Assembly: GCA_035771165.1 (NCBI GenBank)
Contig: JAWNZC010000001.1
Coordinates: forward strand, 4,843,501-4,907,500
DNA from: Paragorgia papillata
Lineage: Eukaryota > Cnidaria > Anthozoa > Scleralcyonacea > Coralliidae
Reading direction: 5' to 3'
Length of the DNA stretch: 64,000 bases
This document shows, one piece after another, positions 1-11,316 of this stretch. Numbering within the stretch: the stretch's first letter is position 1; each line of letters begins with the position of its first letter. The position numbers were made by a program, and so were the translations under genes. Under the pieces are notes generated by a model. It was not told where the DNA came from. It saw nothing but the letters and a program-made list of their open reading frames with translations, and made no database searches.

Positions 1-148
1 TATGTCCTTGTTAATGACGGAATGATTCGACACGCAATGTTGCTGGGACTGTCCTTGTTAATGACATCAGGGCTGAAGGAGTTTTATTTAGAATATTGAA
101 CATTTTACTATTAAGAAATACCACGATACCCGATGTTGTTAGGACCGG

Positions 149-772
149 TGTGGCGGTCTGAGATTGTCACCGTGCTGAGATTGTATATCGATTTGTGTTA
201 TCAAATGTTGACGTTCAAAACATTCAAACTTTTTGCCTTCAAATGGTTTATTGATGAAAACTCCTTATAGTACAAAATTCAAAAACTTTGTGAACTTTGC
301 TAGTAGTTGTGAATTTGTCACAACATATTACAACAGGGGATTTTCAAGAAATCTGAACAACGAATGCGATGAACGGCATATGAACTGAAACAAAACGACG
401 AGTTACTACCGTTTGTCATCACGGGATGATCGCATATTCTTGCTGCATGTATACATGTATATCAACCAAATTATTGTTAATCTTCTAAACTCTGGATATA
501 TTTAATAATTCAATGGAATGATCGATACAAGACATCTCAGTTAGTTAACGTCCGAAACTTTCGTCATGCATCAGCATCAGCATTCTAGTTCACGAGCGGA
601 TATAATGTTTTTTCATTAAAACTGTAATTATTCATCTCAAGTATTCAATTTTATTCAGGCAGTGTTCAGAAATCAGTCATTTCATGGCAAAAAGTTTGAT
701 TATTCTGGTCATAAAGCCGATTACAGATATTGATATACAATCTCAGCACGGTGACAATCTCAGACCGCCACA
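149..772. mobile_element. Non-autonomous DNA transposon, ~41 bp inverted termini, CCGG target duplication
   Basis: The ends are inverted repeats beginning TGTGGCGGTCTGAGATTGTC and its reverse complement. CCGG flanks both sides (145-148 and 773-776). The empty site is visible in the other units (for example GGACCGGGTCTTAG near 4945), so insertion with a 4 bp duplication is directly shown. The 624 bp interior has no ORF of note. The superfamily is not identified. It is present only in unit 1, so it probably inserted after that unit formed. Confidence 0.85.
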
Positions 773-1140
773 CCGGGTCTTAGTTATTACTTATTCACGT
801 TCGGAAACTATGGGTTACCGACCGTAAAGACATTGCCTATGTTGGACATGTAATGTCCATACTGGGATATGTTCGATAAACCAAAATTAAATATGTCAAA
901 GAGTACATTAGCACCATTACTGGAAGATGAATTGGTCCAATCAGTGAGCTTGTATATCCTGAGAAAAACCCTGACCCTTTAGTGGAAGATGTGAGACGCC
1001 TTGCACTATGGCCACCTAAAAACAAAGCTTTGATTAAGTCCTAACAGCCAGCCGGTATTTCACTAGAAACACGCCCATAACATTGGCTTGTAGCGTTATG
1101 AATATATTACTGGCGTGGCCAGCTTAAAAGGCGTTTGCTG

Positions 1141-1210
1141 ATTGGCTAACTTAATCAAAACTTTGCTGGTGGCTACGATTATATAAGGCGACGTCTCACT
1201 GTAATGTAAT
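1141..1210 (+). promoter_or_regulatory. Promoter of array gene 1 (CCAAT + TATA)
   Basis: An inverted CCAAT box (ATTGG, 1141-1145) lies 35 bp before TATATAAGG (1180-1188). Transcription should start near 1210. A good donor (CGG|GTAAAT, intron from 1243) and acceptor (TTTTCGTGCAG ending at 1465) suggest a ~223 bp intron within the 5'UTR; transcript data would confirm this. The ATG context AAAACAATGG is strong. The same layout recurs in every unit. Confidence 0.6.
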
Positions 1211-1561
1211 TTTTTTGTTTGTAACTCTTTCCCCTCGAACGGGTAAATAAGTGAAAACGATTTTCTATACCGATCTTTTATTAATTTTATGCGAATAGAG
1301 AAGTACACGGAAATTTTTAGCGTTTTTGTTCCAGGAATAGCACTCGATTAACTTTGTTTACGCGTTTCTACAAGCACTTCTGGTGATTTTTATTGGTTAC
1401 TCTTATGTGACGACATGACGAGAAACAGGTTTAAACGGGTTTATCTAACTTTCGTTTTCGTGCAGTCCTTCCAGTAAACTATACACGAAGAGAACAGACC
1501 ACAGAATTTTCGTTGCTTTAAAGGCTTTTGGAGATTTCTTTCTAAACTTACTACCAAAACA

Positions 1562-2542
1562 ATGGAAGTTAATTGGCTTGTAGGACAGGCAAATGTCGGC
1601 ATCGAGAGAGTGTGTCCTGAGAGACACATCAAACAAAGCGAATGGCAATCTGGATGGAACAATGTATTTGTGGGACCGAATCATTATGATTATATCTCAG
1701 ATTATGAGTGTCTCTTTCCTGTCAATATGAATGGTCTTGATGTCCCAGCAGAACAGTGGGAAAGTCTACAGCACCAGAAACAGCAAGGCACCGCTATACC
1801 GATCATAAATATAGCCCACTTCACAACAGCAGAAATTGCCGACAATATTATAGCAACTGGTGGTTTCACTGGAGGGCTGAAGAACATAAACGAAGACGAA
1901 GAAGAACACTTTTCTTGGTGGAGCCCGATATTTGACGAGAATGCAAGAAACACGGTGCGTGATCACCTAGAGCAAGTGATAGATCCATTTCTTGATGACG
2001 ACAACGATGATATACAAGTGCTAAAAAATCAGTTTGCGACATCGGATGCATTCCATCCCAAGCCTTGGCGATATGGAAACGACTACTTTAAGTACAGCAT
2101 CGAAGATATGTGTGGCTTTTACGAAAATTATATTGGGCCAAACGAAGAAATACAGTTCAAAGTACTGGGAACTTTCTTGTACAAACAAGAGATAATGCAT
2201 GCTGTTCTTGTGTGTAGCGAGACAGATGGTGCCGGCTTGTTTAAAGCATATCCACCTGTGCCAACACCAGATGAAGCCGAAGGAGCCGTCGTGACAAGAG
2301 ATGAGGATACCGGCAACTGGGTATGGAAACCACAGGCTACGGCGACAAGAATTGTCCGTCTTAATCATTTTGAGCAGATTCCACAATATCGTCGATGGGA
2401 GCATGTTGCTTTTGCATTCTATTTACCTGAAATAGGTGGTCATGTGGAGCATATAGCCGTTGAAGATCTTGAGGAAAATAGGTATGAGATACAAGCGCCA
2501 CCCGAAGACGAAGACGAAGACGAAGACGGAGACGAAGAATGA
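1562..2542 (+). CDS. Array gene 1: uncharacterised 326 aa protein, acidic C-terminus
   Basis: I do not recognise the family. It is an intact single-exon ORF with a strong start context (AAAACAATGG). There is no signal peptide or membrane segment, so it is probably cytosolic or nuclear. Conserved blocks across the eight paralogs are NWLVGQANVG (4-13), a block around IAHFT (84-88) followed by IIATGGFTGG, FSWWSPIF (117-124), a YGNDYF..YSIEDM block (171-183), a GTFLYKQEIMHAVLVC block (203-218), WVWKPQATAT and RRWEHVAFAFYLPE. The tail is an E-D run encoded by GAAGAC hexamers. The H86 / WW119-120 / QE209-210 spacing faintly resembles ADP-ribosyltransferase folds, which is speculative. This copy lacks the N-A-E-E repeat. 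The 3'UTR has AATAAA near 2864. Conservation of frame across eight copies argues that it is a real gene. Confidence 0.85.
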   Translation: MEVNWLVGQANVGIERVCPERHIKQSEWQSGWNNVFVGPNHYDYISDYECLFPVNMNGLDVPAEQWESLQHQKQQGTAIPIINIAHFTTAEIADNIIATGGFTGGLKNINEDEEEHFSWWSPIFDENARNTVRDHLEQVIDPFLDDDNDDIQVLKNQFATSDAFHPKPWRYGNDYFKYSIEDMCGFYENYIGPNEEIQFKVLGTFLYKQEIMHAVLVCSETDGAGLFKAYPPVPTPDEAEGAVVTRDEDTGNWVWKPQATATRIVRLNHFEQIPQYRRWEHVAFAFYLPEIGGHVEHIAVEDLEENRYEIQAPPEDEDEDEDGDEE

Positions 2543-2946
2543 GTATTGAATTAGAAAAATCCTAGCCTGTGCAGGTTTAAGATTGTCCGGTTAACCAATT
2601 GAATAACCGTTGATTGTTTTCTTGTTTAAACGAAACCCTGTGATGAATATTTGTGTCCTGATCTTATGTCTGGATGGATTGAGCAAGCTTCGTAATTGAG
2701 TGGGGCAACGTGCCATAAACTTTTGCCTTTGTATTTCTTCATTATTTAACAGTTTTTTACATGCTAAATATTATTTTAACGAGTTTTTGTAGTACAAGAT
2801 TGTTATTAAACGTCTGCGAGACACAACTACCCACTTCATTATATTGGAATAATTTTATAAATTAATAAAAATATAAAGGAATACGAAAAAAACTACAAGT
2901 AATCTGAATGAGAAAAATACGCTCGGAATTAGCAAATGGGAATGGG

Positions 2947-3270
2947 AATGAGCAAAATGCGCGAGTGTAATGAGCAAAATGCGCGAGTGTGAAGAGCAAA
3001 ATGCGCGAATTTAATGAGCAAAATGCGCGAGTGTGATGAGCAAAATGCGCGAATGTAATGAGCAAAATGCGCGAGTGTGATGAGCAAAATGCGCCAGTGT
3101 AAATGAACAAAATGCGCGAGTGTATAATGAACAAAATGCGCGAGTGTAATGAACAAAATGCGCGAGTGTAATGAGCAAAATGCGCGAGTATAATGAGCAA
3201 AATGCAAATGTAAATGAACAAAATGCGCACGTAAAGAGCAAAATGCGCAAGCATAATGTGCAAAATGAGA
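2947..3270. repeat. Minisatellite block, unit 1 (22-24 bp period)
   Basis: About 14 tandem variants of ATGAGCAAAATGCGCGAGTG lie just past the probable polyadenylation site of gene 1. It is followed by a constant stretch (AAATTCGCATATGGGTTTCG and onward) that is deleted in units 3 and 5. Confidence 0.9.
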
Positions 3271-3701
3271 ACATAATAAAATTCGCATATGGGTTTCGTT
3301 CGGAGATCTATATTGCCTGTTAAAAATATACGCGGAGAGTGCGCATGTCGACTGTCCATTTGACATCGTCAACGCTGCACTGACTGCTTCGTCGACTGGC
3401 GGACGGAGTGCGAAGGGAGACGGAAGGGAGCTTCGTTGAGCTTTCGTTCTTGTTAGGAGAGGTTGAAATAAGACTCGAAAGGCTTTTCACTGTAGGCTTT
3501 AAGTCCGTTTTGATTCGTGACATTACAAGAATAACCACAGCGCTGATATCGTAAGGTAGCTTCCCATGACTTGTATAGTCTTTTATATACAAATACAACA
3601 GAATCGATCGCATGTGTATAAGTAATTGATGAAATTCATTCAGATTGTTCCAAGCTACACTGATGAGCTGTAGTACAGTGAAACACCGTGTCTGTAGATT
3701 G

Positions 3702-3703
<2 letters not shown>

Positions 3704-3754
<51 letters not shown>

Positions 3755-3756
3755 AG
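3704..3756. repeat. (AT)n microsatellite, type A spacer of unit 1
   Basis: A run of about 52 bp of AT with one phase break. The same locus is about 93 bp in unit 2, 30 bp in unit 4 and 16 bp in unit 6, and absent in units 3, 5 and 7. Confidence 0.95.
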
Positions 3757-4373
3757 GTCAATGGCTCTACCTAACCATAGTTAAGCAATCGTTAACACTG
3801 CGGTACAAAAAATCAGAACGGTTTCTTTCTGAGTCTATTCTTTCACAATATCTACGGCTGGTTTGATAAACGGCAAGCGTCTTTTCCTTTTCTTGCCATT
3901 GGTGTTCTTATTGGTGTTCTTATTGGTTCTCATTGGTTTTCTTGCCATTGGTGTTCCTTGATTTTCATCAGTTCTGTTCAGCTCTCGTTCCGTCACCGTC
4001 TTTGAGATCCCATTATCAATGTCAAGCGTGGAAGATGCGGCACTTCAGATATAAACGCCGTACTTAGGAATCTTTTTTGAACTGTACCGGTGTACGGGGT
4101 GACCTTCTTTAAGTGCGGCAAACCAGTTAAACAGACTTTTTTCTTTGGCATTCTAGTAGGATTGATACATAAGATCAGTTTAGATAATAAAACAACTAGA
4201 GTGCTGCGTAGGCAGTGTTTAGGATAGAGCAAAGTGAAAAGGTGGTAAACTGCCGAGACTAGTTTTGATAACGAAATTCTGACGTTTCGGGCGGAGCCCT
4301 TCATCACAGTAAAATATGTTTTGAAATATTGTCATACAGTATTAATGTATTTATTGATATCCAAGAATCTCGT

Positions 4374-4534
4374 TAGTGTAGTGTTTTCAACTTGAAGTAA
4401 AGTTGGTAACGTTTCGTTTGCGGCTTTTGTTGTGCAAGCTGTCGTAAGTGTAATTGAACTCTGAAAATTTTGACGTCTATTGGCGGGACCCAAAACCTGT
4501 CGAATACTGGCCTGACCGGTTCCGTAACGTGAGG
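4374..4534 (-). mobile_element. tRNA-like SINE relic, spacer of unit 1
   Basis: Read on the minus strand, a tRNA-like head (GTCAGGCCAGTATTCGACAG, then GGTTTTGGG) is followed by a body ending near the TTCAACTTGAAG segment. The B-box is damaged here: GGGACCCAAAACC replaces the fuller GGGACTCGAACCC seen in units 2 and 4. Related copies lie at 43480-43645, 43763-43850 and 45080-45200. Confidence 0.5.
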
Positions 4535-5315
4535 CGAGATTAATATTGAAGGTTTGTTATCAGAATGATACAAACTGGATTATTTTAAGCTCCCTATGTC
4601 AAGAACTATTCTTTTTGTATTATTTTTCTTGGTCTAACGTCAGAAATGTTTTACTCTAACGCAAGACAGTTGCTGTGGTTTTATTAAGAACGAAACTACA
4701 CTGTGATGATTGTGTAGCGCTTTATTTATATATTATGTCACGATAAATGAATAATTGTCGAGTTTTATCAACAACGAAACGACACGCAATATTCTTGGCG
4801 CTATGTGTCCTTGTTAATGACGGAATGATTCGACACGCAATGTTGCTGGGACTGTCCTTGTTAATGACATCAGGGCTGAAGGAGTTTTATTTAGAATATA
4901 GAACATTTTACTATTAAGAAATACCACGATACCCGATGTTGTTAGGACCGGGTCTTAGTTATTACTTATTCACGTTCGGAAACTATGGGTTACCGACCGT
5001 AAAGACATTGCCTATGTTGGACATGTAATGTCCATAACGGGATATGTTCGATAAACCAAAATTAAATGTGTCAAAGAGTACATTAGCACCATTACTGGAA
5101 GATGAATTGGTCCAATCAGTGAGCTTGTATATCCTGAGAAAAACCCTGACCCTTTAGTGGAAGATGTGAGACGCCTTGCACTGTGGCCACCTAAAAACAA
5201 AGCTTTGATTAAGTCCTAACAGCCAGCCGGTATTTCACTAGAAACACGCCCATAACATTGGCTTGTAGCGTTATGAATATATTACTGGCGTGGCCAGCTT
5301 AAAAGGCGTTTGCTG

Positions 5316-5390
5316 ATTGGCTAACTTAATCAAAACTTTGCTGGTGGCTACGATTATATAAGGCGACGTCTCACTGTAATGTAATTTTTT
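5316..5390 (+). promoter_or_regulatory. Promoter of array gene 2
   Basis: Inverted CCAAT at 5316-5320 and TATATAAGG from 5355, which is 382 bp before the ATG as in gene 1. The donor/acceptor pair for a 5'UTR intron is conserved. Confidence 0.6.
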
Positions 5391-5736
5391 TGTTTGTAAC
5401 TCTTTCCCCTCGAACGGGTAAATAAGTGAAAACGATTTTCTATACCGATCTTTTATTAATTTTATGCGAATAGAGAAGTACACGGAAATTTTTAGCGTTT
5501 TTGTTCCAGGAATAGCACTCGATTAACTTTGTTTACGCGTTTCTACAAACACGTCTGGCGATTTTTTATTGGTTACTCGTATGTGACGACATGACGAGAA
5601 ACAGGTTTAAACGGGTTTATCTAACTTTCGTTTTCGTGCAGTCCTTCCAGTAAACTATACACGAAGAGAACAGACCACAGAATTTTCGTTGCTTTAAGGC
5701 TTTTGGAGATTTCTTTCTAAACTTACTACCAAAACA

Positions 5737-6723
5737 ATGGAAGTTAATTGGCTTGTAGGACAGGCAAATGTCGGCATCGAGAGAGTGTGTCCTGAGAGAC
5801 ACATCAAACAAAGCGAATGGCAATCTGGATGGAACAATGTATTTGTGGGACCGAATCATTATGATTATATCTCAGATTATGAGTGTCTCTTTCCTGTCAA
5901 TATGAATGGTCTTGATGTCCCAGCAGAACAGTGGGAAAGTCTACAGCAACAGAAACAGCAAGGCACCGCTATACCAATCATAAATATAGCCCACTTCACA
6001 ACAGCAGAAATTGCCAACAATATTATAGCAACTGGTGGTTTCACTGGAGGGCTGAAGAACATAAACGAAGACGAAGAAGAACACTTTTCTTGGTGGAGCC
6101 CGATATTTGACGAGAATGCAAGAAACACGGTGCGTGATCACCTAGAGCAAGTGATAGATCCATTTCTTGATGACGACAACGATGATATACAAGTGCTAAA
6201 AAATCAGTTTGCGACATCGGATGCATTCCATCCCAATCCTGCGCGATATGGAAACGACTACTTCAAGTACAGCATCGAAGATATGTGTCACTTTTACGAA
6301 AATTATATTGGGCCAAACGAAGAAATACAGTTCAAAGTGCTGGGAACTTTCTTGTACAAACAAGAGATAATGCATGCTGTTCTTGTGTGTAGCGATGGTG
6401 CCGGCTTGTTTGCAGCTTATCCACCTGTGCCAACACCAGATGAAGCCGAAGGAGCGGTCGTGACAAGAGATGCGAATACCGGCAACTGGGTATGGAAACC
6501 ACAGGCTACGGCGACAAGAATTGTCCGTCTTACTGGTTTTGGGCAGTTTCCACAATATCGTCGATGGGACAATGTTGCTTTTGCATTCTATTTACCTGAA
6601 ATAGGTGGTCATGTGGAGCATATAGCCGTTGAAGATCTTGAGGAAAATAGGTTGAGATACAAGCGCCACCCGAAGACGAAGACGAAGACGGAGACGGAGA
6701 CGGAGACGAAGAATGAGTATTGA
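5737..6723 (+). CDS. Array gene 2: 328 aa paralog with frameshifted C-terminal tail
   Basis: Nearly identical to gene 1 over residues 1-300, with the same start context, and no N-A-E-E repeat. Two residues are missing in the CS(ET)DGAG block. A one-base loss at about 6650 (AATAGGTTGAG against AATAGGTATGAG) moves the last ~25 codons into another frame. The GAAGAC hexamers are then read as alternating K-T and E-T, ending TKNEY, so the acidic tail becomes mixed-charge. The ORF still closes cleanly, so this may be a working variant or an early decay step. Confidence 0.8.
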   Translation: MEVNWLVGQANVGIERVCPERHIKQSEWQSGWNNVFVGPNHYDYISDYECLFPVNMNGLDVPAEQWESLQQQKQQGTAIPIINIAHFTTAEIANNIIATGGFTGGLKNINEDEEEHFSWWSPIFDENARNTVRDHLEQVIDPFLDDDNDDIQVLKNQFATSDAFHPNPARYGNDYFKYSIEDMCHFYENYIGPNEEIQFKVLGTFLYKQEIMHAVLVCSDGAGLFAAYPPVPTPDEAEGAVVTRDANTGNWVWKPQATATRIVRLTGFGQFPQYRRWDNVAFAFYLPEIGGHVEHIAVEDLEENRLRYKRHPKTKTKTETETETKNEY

Positions 6724-7120
6724 ATTAGAAAAATCCTAGCCTGTGCAGGTGTAAGATTGTCCGGTTAACCAATTGAATAACCGTTGATTGTTTTCTTGTT
6801 TAAACGAAACCCTGTGATGAATATTTGTGTCCTGATCTTATGTCTGGATGGATTGAGCAAGCTTCGTAATTGAGTGGGACAACGTGCCATAAACTTTTGC
6901 CTTTGTATTTCTTCCTTATTTAACAGTTTTTACATGCTAAATATTATTTTAACGAGTTTTTGTAGTACAAGATTGTTATTAAACGTCTGCGAGACACAAC
7001 TACTCACTTCATTACATTGGAATAATTTTATAAATTAATAAAAATATAAAGGAATACGAAAAAAACTACAAGTAATCTGAATGAGAAAAATACGCTCGGA
7101 ATTAGCAAATGGGAATGGGA

Positions 7121-7465
7121 ATGAGCAAAATGCGCGAGTGTAATGAGCAAAATGCGCGAGTGTGAAGAGCAAAATGCGCGAGTGTGAAGAGCAAAATGCG
7201 CGAATTTAATGAGGAAAATGCGCGAGTGTGATGAGCAAAATGCGCGAATGTAATGAGCAAAATGCGCGAGTGTGATGAGCAAAATGCGCCAGTGTATAAT
7301 GAACAAAATGCGCGAGTGTATAATGAACAAAATGCGCGAATGTAATGAGCAAAATGCGCGAATGTAATGCGCAAAATGCGCGAGTGTAATGAGCAAAATG
7401 CAAATGTAAATGAGCACAATGCGCACGTAAAGAGCAAAATGCGCAAGCATAATGTGCAAAATGAG
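7121..7465. repeat. Minisatellite block, unit 2
   Basis: Same 22-24 bp family as in unit 1, about 15 units, at the same position after the gene. Confidence 0.9.
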
Positions 7466-7904
7466 AACATAATAAAATTCGCATATGGGTTTCGTTCGGA
7501 GATCTATATTGCCTGTTAAAAATATACGCGGAGAGTGCGCATGTCGACTGTCCATTTGACATCGTCGACGCTGCACTGACTGCTTCGTCGACTGGCGGAC
7601 GGAGTGCGAAGGGAGACGGGAGGGAGCTTCGTTGAGCTTTCGTTCTTCTTGTTAGGAGAGGTTGAAATAAGACTCGAAAGGCTTTTCACTGTAGGCTTTA
7701 AGTCCGTTTTGATTCGTGACATTACAAGAATAACCACAGCACTGATATCGTAAGGTAGCTTCCCATGACTTGTATAGTCTTTTATATATACAAATACAAC
7801 AGAATCGATCGCATGTGTATAAGTAATTGATGAAATTCATTCAGATTGTTCCAAGCTACACTGATGAGCTGTAGTACAGTGTGAAACACCGTGTCTGTAG
7901 ATTG

Positions 7905-7908
<4 letters not shown>

Positions 7909-8002
<94 letters not shown>
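7909..8002. repeat. (AT)n microsatellite, unit 2
   Basis: About 93 bp of uninterrupted AT, the longest of the four type A spacers and about three times the matching tract at 17036. Confidence 0.95.
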
Positions 8003-8003
<1 letters not shown>

Positions 8004-8638
8004 TCAATGGCTCTACCTAACCATAGTTAAGCAATCGTTAACACTGCGGTACAAAAAAATCAGAACGGTTTCTTTCTGAGTCTATTCTTTCACAATATCT
8101 ACGGCTGGCTTGATAAACGGCAAGCGTCTTTTCCTTTTCTTGCCATTGGTGTTCTTATTGGTGTTCTTATTGGTTCTCATTGGTTTTCTTGCCATTGGTG
8201 TTCCTTGATTTTCATCAGTTCTGTTCAGCTGTCGTTCCGTCACCGTCTTTGAGATCCCATTCAATGTCAAGCGTGGAAGATGTGGCACTTCAGATATAAA
8301 CGCCGTACTTAAAAAAAAACAAAAAAACAACTTAGGAATCTTTTTTTAACTGTACGTGTACGGGTGACCTTCTTTAAGTGAGGCAAACCAGTTAAACAGA
8401 CTTTTTTCTTTGGAATTCTAGTAGGATTGATACATAAGATCAGTTTAGATAATAAAAAAACTAGAGTGCTGCGTAGGCAGTGTTTTAGATAGAGTAAAGT
8501 GAAAAGGTGGTAAACTGCCGAGACTAGTTTTGATAACGAAATTCTGACGTTTCGGGCGGAGCCCTTTATCACAGTAAAATATGTTTTGAAATATTGTCAT
8601 ACAGTATTAATGTATTTATTGATATCCAAGAATCTCGT

Positions 8639-8806
8639 CAGTGTAGTGTGTTTTCAACTTGAAGTAAAGTTGGTAACGTTTCGTTTGCGGCTTTTGTTGT
8701 GCAAGCTGTCGTAAGTGTAGTTGAACTCTGAAAATTTTGAGCTCTATTGGCGGGACTCGAACCCAAAACCTGTCGAATACTGGCCTGACTGGTTCCGTAA
8801 CGTGAC
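8639..8806 (-). mobile_element. tRNA-like SINE relic, unit 2 (B-box intact)
   Basis: Here the minus strand keeps GGGTTCGAGTCCCGCC, a good RNA polymerase III B-box, where units 1, 3, 5, 6 and 7 have lost about six bases. Unit 4 shares the intact form. Confidence 0.55.
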
Positions 8807-9590
8807 GCGAGATTAATATTGAAGGTTTGTTGTCAGAATGATACAAACCGGATTATTTTAAGCTCCCTATGTCAAGAACTATTCTTTTTTTATTATTTTT
8901 CTTGGTCTAACGTCAGAAATGTTTTACTCTAACGCCAGACAGTTGCCGTGGTTTTGTTAAGAACGAAACTACACTGTGATGATTATGTAGCGCTTTATTT
9001 ATATATTATGTCACGATAAATGAATAATTGTCGAGTTTTATCAACAACGAAACGACACGCAATATTCTTGGCGCTATGTGTCCTTGTTAATGACGGAATG
9101 ATTCGACACGCAATGTTGCTGGGACTGTCCTTGTTAATGACATCAGGGCTGAAGGAGTTTTATTTAGAATATAGAACATTTTACTATTAAGAAATACCAC
9201 GATACCCGATGTTGTTAGGACCGGGTCTTAGTTATTACTTATTCACGTTCGGAAACTATGGGTTACCGACCGTAAAGACATTGCCTATGTTGGACATGTA
9301 ATGTCCATAACGGGATATGTTCGATAAAACAAAATTAAATATGTCAAAGAGTATACATTAGCACCATTACTGGAGAATGAATTGGTCCAATCAGTGGGCT
9401 TGTATATCCTGAAAAAAACAACCTGACTCTTGAGTGGAAGATGTGAGACGCCTTGCACTATGGCCACCTAAAAACAAAGCTTTGATTAAGTCCTAACAGC
9501 CAGCCGGTATCACTAGAAACACGCCCATAACATTGGCTTGTAGCGTTATGAATATATTACTGGCGTGGCCAGCTTAAAAGGCGTTTGCTG

Positions 9591-9660
9591 ATTGGCTAAC
9601 TTAATCAAAACGTTGCTGGTGGCTACGGTTATATAAGGCGACGTCTCACTGTAATGTAAT
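9591..9660 (+). promoter_or_regulatory. Promoter of array gene 3
   Basis: Inverted CCAAT at 9591 and TATATAAGG from 9630 (381 bp before the ATG). The base before the TATA box differs from gene 1 (GGTTATATAA against GATTATATAA), a variant shared with genes 5 and 7. Confidence 0.6.
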
Positions 9661-10010
9661 TTTTTTGTTTGTAACTCTTTCCCCTAGAACGGGTAAATAA
9701 GTGAAAACGATTTTCTACACCGATCTTTTATTAATTTTATGCGAATAGAGAAGTACACGGAAATTTTTAGCGTTTTTGTTCCAGGAATAGCACTCGATTA
9801 ACTTTGTTTACGCGTTTCTACAAGCACTTCTGGTGATTTTTATTGGTTACTCTTATGTGACGACATGACGAGAAACAGGTTTAAACGGGTTTATCTAACT
9901 TTCGTTTTCGTGCAGTCCTTCCAGTAAACTATACACGAAGAGAACAGACCACTGAATTTTCGTTGCTTTAAGGCTTTTGGAGGTTTCTTTCTAAACTTAC
10001 TACCAAAACA

Positions 10011-11316
10011 ATGGCAGTTAATTGGCTTGTAGGACAGGCAAATGTCGGCGTCGAGAGAGTGTGTCCTGAGAGGCACATCAACCAAAGCGAATGGGAACCT
10101 GTATGGAACAATGTATTTGTGGGACCGAATCATTATGATTATATCTCAGATTATGAGTGTGTCTTTCCTGTCAATATGAATGGTCTTGATGTCCCAGCAG
10201 AACAGTGGGCAAATCTACAGCACCAGAAACAGCAAGGCACCGCTATACCGATCATAAATATAGCCCACTTCACAAAAGCTGCCGACGATATTATAGCAAC
10301 TGGTGGTTTCACTGGAGGGCTGAAGAAAATAAACGAACACGGAGATGGAAACCCTGTGCAAGAACGCTTCTCTTGGTGGAGCCCAATATTTGAAGAAAAT
10401 GCGGAAGTGAATGCAGCAGAGAATGCAGAAGAGAATGCAGAAGAGAATGCAGAAGAGAATGCAGAAGAGAATGCAGAAGAGAATGCAGAAGAGAATGCTG
10501 AAGAGAATGCAGAAGTGAATGCAGAAGAGAATGCAGAAGAGAATGCAGAAGAGAATGCAGAAGAGAATGCTGAAGAGAATGCAGAAGAGAATGCAGAAGA
10601 GAATGCAGAAGAGAATGCAGAAGAGAATGCAGAAGAGAATGCAGAAGAGAATGCTGAAGAGAATGCAGAAGAGAATGCAGAAGAGAATGCAGTAGACATG
10701 GTGCGTGATCGCCTAGAGCAAGTGATAAGTCCATTTCTTGATGACAACGATGATATGCAAGTGCTAAAAAATCAGTTTGCGACATCGGATGCATTCCATC
10801 CCAATCCTGCGCGATATGGAAACGACTACTTCAAGTACAGCATCGAAGATATGTGTCGCTTTTTACGAAAATTATATTGGGGAAGAAATACAGTTCAAAG
10901 TGCTGGGAACATTCTTGTACAAACAAGAGATAATGCATGCTGTTCTTGTGTGTAGCCAAACAGATGGTGCCGGCTTGTTTGCGGCATATCCACCTGTGCC
11001 AACACCAGATGCCGAAGGAGCGGTCGTGACAAGAGATGAGGATACCGTCAACTGGGTATGGAAACCACAGGCTACGGCGACAGACATTGTCCGTCTTAAT
11101 CGTTTTGCATTGCCGCGGTATCCAAGGTTTCGTCGATGGGAGCATGTTGCTTTTGCATTCTATTTACCTGAAATAGGTGATCATATAGCCGTTGAAGATC
11201 TTGGGGAAAATAGGTATGAGATACAAGCGCCAATCGAAGACGAAGACGAAGACGAAGACGAAGACGAAGACGAAGACGAAGACGAAGACGAAGACGAAGA
11301 CGGAGACGAAGAATGA
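10011..11316 (+). pseudogene. Array gene 3: frameshifted paralog with 24 N-A-E-E repeats
   Basis: Starts MAVNWLVG and carries 24 in-frame 12-bp repeats (10398-10685) coding mostly N-A-E-E. At 10860-10864 a run of five T replaces the four T of gene 5. This shifts the frame after the IEDMCRF block and stops the first frame at 10955. The rest of the protein, to the acidic tail, is open in the next frame up to 11316. Gene 5 is otherwise almost identical and intact. The shift is therefore either a very recent mutation or a homopolymer sequencing or assembly error. If it is an error, this would be a gene of about 434 codons. Confidence 0.75.

Noticed and set aside
8740..8790. Functional tRNA gene in the array spacers
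   Set aside because: Only a B-box-like GGTTCGAGTCCC and part of an A-box are present. No full cloverleaf can be drawn, and five of seven copies have a broken B-box, so a SINE relic fits better.
10151..10794. Minus-strand ORFs reading FSSA or LLHS repeats opposite genes 3, 4, 5 and 8
   Set aside because: They mirror the N-A-E-E coding repeat. The plus frame has the conserved blocks, start context and promoter.
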